Source: Nocardioides antri (GTDB lineage: Bacteria; Actinomycetota; Actinomycetes; Propionibacteriales; Nocardioidaceae). Taken from it: a stretch of 36,598 bases of DNA. How positions within the stretch are numbered: position 1 is the first letter of the stretch; the number at the start of each line of letters is the position of its first letter. Of this stretch, positions 33,182 through 36,598 are shown piece after piece. Position numbers and translations under genes: made by a program. The notes beneath the pieces are model-generated. The model saw only the letters and a list, made by a program, of their open reading frames with translations, was not told where the DNA came from and did no database searches. The stretch lies in NCBI RefSeq assembly GCF_008373765.1, contig NZ_VUJW01000012.1, positions 1 through 36,598 of the forward strand, given 5' to 3'.

Positions 33182-33702
33182 GCACCACCACCACCCAACG
33201 GAACGAGCCGGGCAGCCGCCCGGTCGTCGACAAGGCCCAGTACGGCCTCGCCGGGTTCCTCGTCCTGACCGGGGGCTACGTCCTGTACGACGCCGTCGGG
33301 CTCGAGGACGGCTTCGCCGACCAGCCCGTGCAGCCCTACGCGCTCCCGTACGTCGTCGGTGCGGTGCTGGTGCTCCTCGGCGTGCTGCTGGCGGTCGCGA
33401 CCGCCCGGGGCGACCGGCCGGAGGCCGAGGAGGGCGAGGACATCGACCTCACCCAGGGCACGGACCTCCGCACCGTCGGCCTGCTGGCCGCGGTCCTGGT
33501 CGTCAACATCGTGCTCATCGACTTCCTCGGCTGGGCGATCACGGGCGCCCTGCTCTTCGCCGGCTGCGCCGGCGTGCTCGGCAGCCGGTCCCACGTCCGG
33601 GACCTGGCCATCGGCACCGCGCTCTCGGTCGGCAGCTGGTACTTCTTCTACGTCGTCCTCGGGATCCCGATCCCCGCCGGCATCCTGGACGGAGTCCTCT
33701 GA
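33178..33702 (+). CDS. tctB: Tripartite tricarboxylate transporter small membrane subunit TctB
   Basis: A 174-residue integral membrane protein with four predicted helices (about 22-42, 58-78, 101-122 and 126-165 split in two) and a charged cytoplasmic loop ([18 protein letters not shown], about 79-97). Sequence conservation in this family is low; identification rests on size, topology and position between tctC and tctA. The start overlaps tctC (ATGA) and the stop overlaps tctA (TGATG). It forms the membrane complex with TctA. The final segment [19 protein letters not shown] is characteristic of TctB. Confidence 0.92.
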   Translation: MSTTTTQRNEPGSRPVVDKAQYGLAGFLVLTGGYVLYDAVGLEDGFADQPVQPYALPYVVGAVLVLLGVLLAVATARGDRPEAEEGEDIDLTQGTDLRTVGLLAAVLVVNIVLIDFLGWAITGALLFAGCAGVLGSRSHVRDLAIGTALSVGSWYFFYVVLGIPIPAGILDGVL

Positions 33703-35216
33703 TGGACATGCTGCTCAACGGCTTCGAAGCCGCCCTCACCCCGGAGAACCTGCTCTTCGCAACGCTGGGCGTGCTGCTCGGCACCGCCGTCGGCGTACTT
33801 CCCGGCATCGGCCCCGCGATGACCCTGGCCCTGCTGCTGCCGGTCGCCCTCACCATGGGTCCGGACAGCGCGATCATCATGTTCGCCGGCATCTACTACG
33901 GGGGGATGTACGGCGGGTCCACGACGTCGATCCTCCTCAACACCCCTGGTGAGTCCTCGTCGGTGGTCACCGCCATCGAGGGCAACAAGATGGCCAAGTC
34001 CGGCCGGGCCGCCCAGGCGCTGGCGACCGCGGCGATCGGCAGCTTCGTGGCCGGCACGATCGGCACCGTGCTGCTGTGGGTGCTCGTGCCCACGGTCGCC
34101 GACGTCGTCGTCAAGCTCGGCGCGCCGTCGTACTTCGCCATCATGCTGCTCGCGCTGTTCGCGGTGAGCGCCGTGCTCGGCTCGTCGAAGCTGCGCGGCT
34201 TCATCGCGCTCTTCCTCGGCCTGGCGATCGGGCTGGTCGGCACCACCACCGGCCAGGCGCGGCTGACCTTCGACCAGCCGCTGCTGGCCGACGGCATCGA
34301 CATCGTCGTGGTCGCCGTGGCGATCTTCGCGATCGGCGAGGCGCTCTGGGTGGCGGCGCACCTGCGCCGCAAGCCGCTGGACATCATCCCGGTCGGCCAG
34401 CCGTGGATGAGCAAGGACGACTGGGGGCGGTCCTGGAAGCCGTGGCTGCGCGGCACGGCGCTCGGCTTCCCGTTCGGCGCGGTGCCGGCCGGCGGCGCCG
34501 AGGTGCCGACCGTCCTCTCCTACATCACGGAGAAGAAGCTGACCAAGCACCCCGAGGAGTTCGGCAGGGGCGCGATCGAGGGCGTCGCCGGGCCGGAGGC
34601 GGCCAACAACGCCTCCGCCGCGGGCACCCTGCTGCCGCTGCTCACGCTGGGCCTGCCCACCACGGCGACGGCCGCGATCATCCTGGTCGCCATCCAGAGC
34701 TTCGGGATCGTGCCAGGACCGCTGCTGCTGGAGAACGAGCCCGACCTGGTGTGGGCGCTGCTGGCCAGCCTGGTGGTCGCCAACCTGCTGCTGCTGGTGG
34801 TCAACCTGCCGATGGCCCCGCTGTGGGCGAAGGTGCTCCAGATCCCGCGGCCCTACCTCTACGCGGGCATTCTGTTCTTCGCGACGCTCGGCGCCTACAC
34901 GGTCAACTTCCAGGCGTTCGACGTCGCCCTGCTGCTGGTGTTCGGCGTGCTCGGCCTGGCGATGCGACGCTTCGGAGTGCCGGTGCTGCCCCTGATCGTC
35001 GGGGTCATCCTCGGTCCGAAGCTGGAGGAGCAGCTGACCCAGGCGCTCGCCCTGTCGCAGGGCGAGGTGAGCACCCTGTGGGGCGAGCCGGTCGCGGTCG
35101 TGGTCTACGCCGTCATCGCGCTGCTCCTGGTGGCGATGGCCGTCAACGGTCTCCGCCGGCCCCCCGCTGCGACTGAAGAGACCGCCGAAGACACCGAGGA
35201 GCTGGTCAACCGATGA
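33702..35216 (+). CDS. tctA: Tripartite tricarboxylate transporter large membrane subunit TctA
   Basis: A 504-residue permease with about twelve helices. Hallmarks are [20 protein letters not shown] (about 28-47), [41 protein letters not shown] (about 64-104) and [15 protein letters not shown] in the second half, all typical of TctA. It carries out cation-coupled uptake of the carboxylate handed over by TctC. It starts within the tctB stop and its own stop overlaps the following stress-protein gene, so tctC, tctB, tctA and the USP gene form a tightly coupled operon. Confidence 0.96.
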   Translation: MDMLLNGFEAALTPENLLFATLGVLLGTAVGVLPGIGPAMTLALLLPVALTMGPDSAIIMFAGIYYGGMYGGSTTSILLNTPGESSSVVTAIEGNKMAKSGRAAQALATAAIGSFVAGTIGTVLLWVLVPTVADVVVKLGAPSYFAIMLLALFAVSAVLGSSKLRGFIALFLGLAIGLVGTTTGQARLTFDQPLLADGIDIVVVAVAIFAIGEALWVAAHLRRKPLDIIPVGQPWMSKDDWGRSWKPWLRGTALGFPFGAVPAGGAEVPTVLSYITEKKLTKHPEEFGRGAIEGVAGPEAANNASAAGTLLPLLTLGLPTTATAAIILVAIQSFGIVPGPLLLENEPDLVWALLASLVVANLLLLVVNLPMAPLWAKVLQIPRPYLYAGILFFATLGAYTVNFQAFDVALLLVFGVLGLAMRRFGVPVLPLIVGVILGPKLEEQLTQALALSQGEVSTLWGEPVAVVVYAVIALLLVAMAVNGLRRPPAATEETAEDTEELVNR

Positions 35217-35605
35217 GCGTCGTCGCCGCCTACACACCCGACAAGTACGGCCGGGCCGCCCTCACCCATGCGACTGCAGCAGCCCGCGACTCGGGGACCC
35301 GGCTGGTCATCGTCAACGCCACCCGCGGCGACAGCTACGTCGACACGCACTTCGCGGCGGACGAGGAGGTCGAGGCGGTCCGCAGCACCCTCACCGGCGA
35401 GGGCCTCGACGTCGCCGTACGGCACGACGTGGTGCCCGACATCGCGGACGCCGTCCTCGCCGCTGCCGAGGAGGAGCAGGCCACCCTGATCGTCGTCGGC
35501 GTCCGGCACCGGTCGCCGGTGGGCAAGCTCCTGCTCGGCAGCATCACGCAGCGGGTCATCCTCGACGCGCCGTGCCCGGTGCTGGCGGTGAAGCCCGAGC
35601 GCTGA
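35213..35605 (+). CDS. Universal stress protein (UspA family)
   Basis: A 130-residue single UspA domain. The ATP-binding signature at the C-terminus, [21 protein letters not shown] (about 95-115), fits the G-2x-G-9x-G-S/T type in relaxed form, and the final strand is [10 protein letters not shown]. Its N-terminus [16 protein letters not shown] is also normal. The ATG overlaps the tctA stop (ATGA), so it is made with the transporter. Small USPs encoded with transporters often bind nucleotides and regulate transport; here that is inference. It is convergent with the DUF2017 gene, 10 bases apart. Confidence 0.93.
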   Translation: MSVVAAYTPDKYGRAALTHATAAARDSGTRLVIVNATRGDSYVDTHFAADEEVEAVRSTLTGEGLDVAVRHDVVPDIADAVLAAAEEEQATLIVVGVRHRSPVGKLLLGSITQRVILDAPCPVLAVKPER

Positions 35606-35615
35606 CCTCGGCGCC

Positions 35616-36209
35616 TCAGCCGGCGACGGCGAGGACGAGCGTCTCCTGGAGGTAGCCCAGCCACTCATAGATGTGGTGGGCCTGGCCGCGGGGGTCGTCG
35701 TCGGGCAGGGAGTACCAGTAGTCCTCGTCGCCCTCCTCGACCTCGAGGCGGGTGCCGAGGGCGAGCCGGAGGTCGGTCAGCGCACGCATCCAGACCTCGG
35801 CGGTCGGCAGGTCGAGGTCGACGTCGATCGTGATCTCGTCGGAGCCGGGCTCCGGCGGCAGGCCGGCCTCCTCGAGGGTGTCGATGATCGTCCCGGCGGC
35901 GCGGGCCTTGCCGTCGCGGAGGGTGCCCTCGGTGAACCGCCGGAACTCCGCCGCCGCGTCGCCGTCGTCGCGGTAGGCGTTGGGGAACAGCCGGGCGAGG
36001 ACCGGGTCGTCGGGCTCGGTGGTCGGACCCGAGAATCCGCTGCCCGCGAAGAGCTCCTCCATCGGGTCGGCCGCCTCGTGGGGCACCGCCGCCTCGTTGC
36101 GCAGCAGCTCGACCAGCTGGGCCGCGAGGGACCGCAACAGGTCGGCCTCGAACCCGGTCAGGGTCGCGATGATGCGCTTGCTCCGGCGGTGCCGGACGAA
36201 TCCCGCCAT
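35616..36209 (-). CDS. DUF2017 protein (ClpS-associated)
   Basis: A 197-residue acidic, soluble protein of the DUF2017 family. The motifs are GFEADLLRSLAAQLVELLRN (about 16-35), DPVLARLFPNAYRDDGDAAAEFRRFTEGTLRDGKARAA (about 64-101) and the C-terminal YEWLGYLQETLVLAVAG. It lies directly behind clpS (17 bases), as in nearly all Actinobacteria (Rv1332 behind Rv1331). That linkage suggests a role in ClpS/ClpCP proteolysis, but the function is not established. ATG 36209 gives the usual length; longer frames upstream shadow clpS. Confidence 0.93.
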   Translation of the reverse strand: MAGFVRHRRSKRIIATLTGFEADLLRSLAAQLVELLRNEAAVPHEAADPMEELFAGSGFSGPTTEPDDPVLARLFPNAYRDDGDAAAEFRRFTEGTLRDGKARAAGTIIDTLEEAGLPPEPGSDEITIDVDLDLPTAEVWMRALTDLRLALGTRLEVEEGDEDYWYSLPDDDPRGQAHHIYEWLGYLQETLVLAVAG

Positions 36210-36226
36210 GGTCGTGGGGGCTCCCG

Positions 36227-36535
36227 TCAGTCGCTCTTGGAGAGCGTGGCCCACAGGCCGTACTCGTGCATGGCCTGGACGTCGCGCTCCATCTCCTCGC
36301 GGCTCCCGCTGCTCACCACCGACTTCCCGTCGCGGTGCACCTCGAGCATCAGCTTCTCCGCCTTCTTCTTCGAGTAGCCGAAGTACTTCTGGAACACGTA
36401 CGCGACGTACGACATCAGGTTGATCGGGTCGTTCCACACCACCGTCACCCAGGGCGTGTCGGCCAGCGTGACGTCGTCCGGAGTCACGTCCTGCTCGACT
36501 CCCGGATCCACCTCGACAGGGCTCGCGGTCGTCAC
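36227..36535 (-). CDS. clpS: ClpS adaptor of the ClpCP/ClpAP protease
   Basis: A 102-residue ClpS. After a disordered acidic N-terminus (residues 1-25), the core reads [70 protein letters not shown]. The NDP and the conserved Met and His (VHRDG) form the pocket for N-degron residues (Leu, Phe, Tyr, Trp). It delivers N-end-rule substrates to the Clp unfoldase. The GTG at 36535 gives the family length; an upstream GTG at 36577 adds 14 unconserved residues. DUF2017 follows in the same transcript. In other actinobacteria a divergent nicotinate phosphoribosyltransferase gene is next, which would lie just outside the window. Confidence 0.95.
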   Translation of the reverse strand: MTTASPVEVDPGVEQDVTPDDVTLADTPWVTVVWNDPINLMSYVAYVFQKYFGYSKKKAEKLMLEVHRDGKSVVSSGSREEMERDVQAMHEYGLWATLSKSD

Positions 36536-36598
36536 CCGCCCATGGTGGCACAGGGGGGAGTCGGCCCGGCCGGCCACACCTGTAACTACGTGTTATGG

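Noticed and set aside
33648-35237. 529-codon minus-strand open frame opposite tctA
   Set aside because: It is Gln/His/Arg-rich shadow sequence; tctA is unmistakable on the plus strand.

Overview
The window is uniformly high-GC DNA with short operons, many GTG starts and frequent 4-base ATGA/GTGA stop-start overlaps. It carries markers typical of Actinobacteria: PafB/PafC WYL regulators, the Mec-CysO-CysM cysteine pathway, ClpS-DUF2017, DUF3618 and a leaderless-looking promoter. The gene complement and order suggest a Nocardioides-like member of the Propionibacteriales. This is inference from gene content; no 16S or database comparison was possible.

Layout. 1-570: a broken MFS transporter end next to suspicious homopolymer runs. 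571-3700: a MASE1-SpoIIE phosphatase, then an HxlR regulator divergent from a short-chain dehydrogenase. 3711-7172: a MarR regulator divergent from a redox/sulfur cluster (thioredoxin, SnoaL-like, rhodanese, YceI, quinone oxidoreductase). Two copies of one 14-bp operator-like motif tie this cluster to the regulator. 7325-12703: accessory genes: an unrecognised protein, a secreted sulfatase, a zinc-metallohydrolase/DUF2786 protein, an AbiEi-DUF559 nuclease-like gene between two related palindromic elements, and an epoxide-hydrolase-like enzyme. 12783-18530: PafC/PafB, an orphan GroES-like protein coupled to DUF3618 and a nickel/cobalt permease under a likely nickel-responsive operator, a Bcp peroxiredoxin and a membrane-anchored protein. 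18563-18643: tRNA-Leu(TAG).

18651-28060 and 35616-36535 together form a conserved actinobacterial block, comparable to Mycobacterium tuberculosis Rv1331-Rv1341: clpS, DUF2017, mec, cysO, cysM, murI, metallo-beta-lactamase (Rv1339 type), rph, rdgB. Here it is split by several insertions: a sulfotransferase, an ABC exporter, a phosphodiesterase, an alpha/beta hydrolase, and a large module at 28103-35605. That module has a fatty-acid desaturase, an acetyltransferase, a CitB/DcuS-type two-component system and a divergent TctCBA tricarboxylate transporter with a coupled universal stress protein.

The most notable points are: (i) a CysO sulfur carrier whose Gly-Gly end is buried under a ten-residue tail beside its JAMM protease; (ii) the shared MarR-type operator defining a probable redox/sulfur regulon; (iii) a Nur-box-like dyad lying exactly between the -35 and -10 of a leaderless nickel permease gene; and (iv) the palindrome-flanked nuclease-like gene. 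No CRISPR array, rRNA, prophage or classical insertion sequence was seen.
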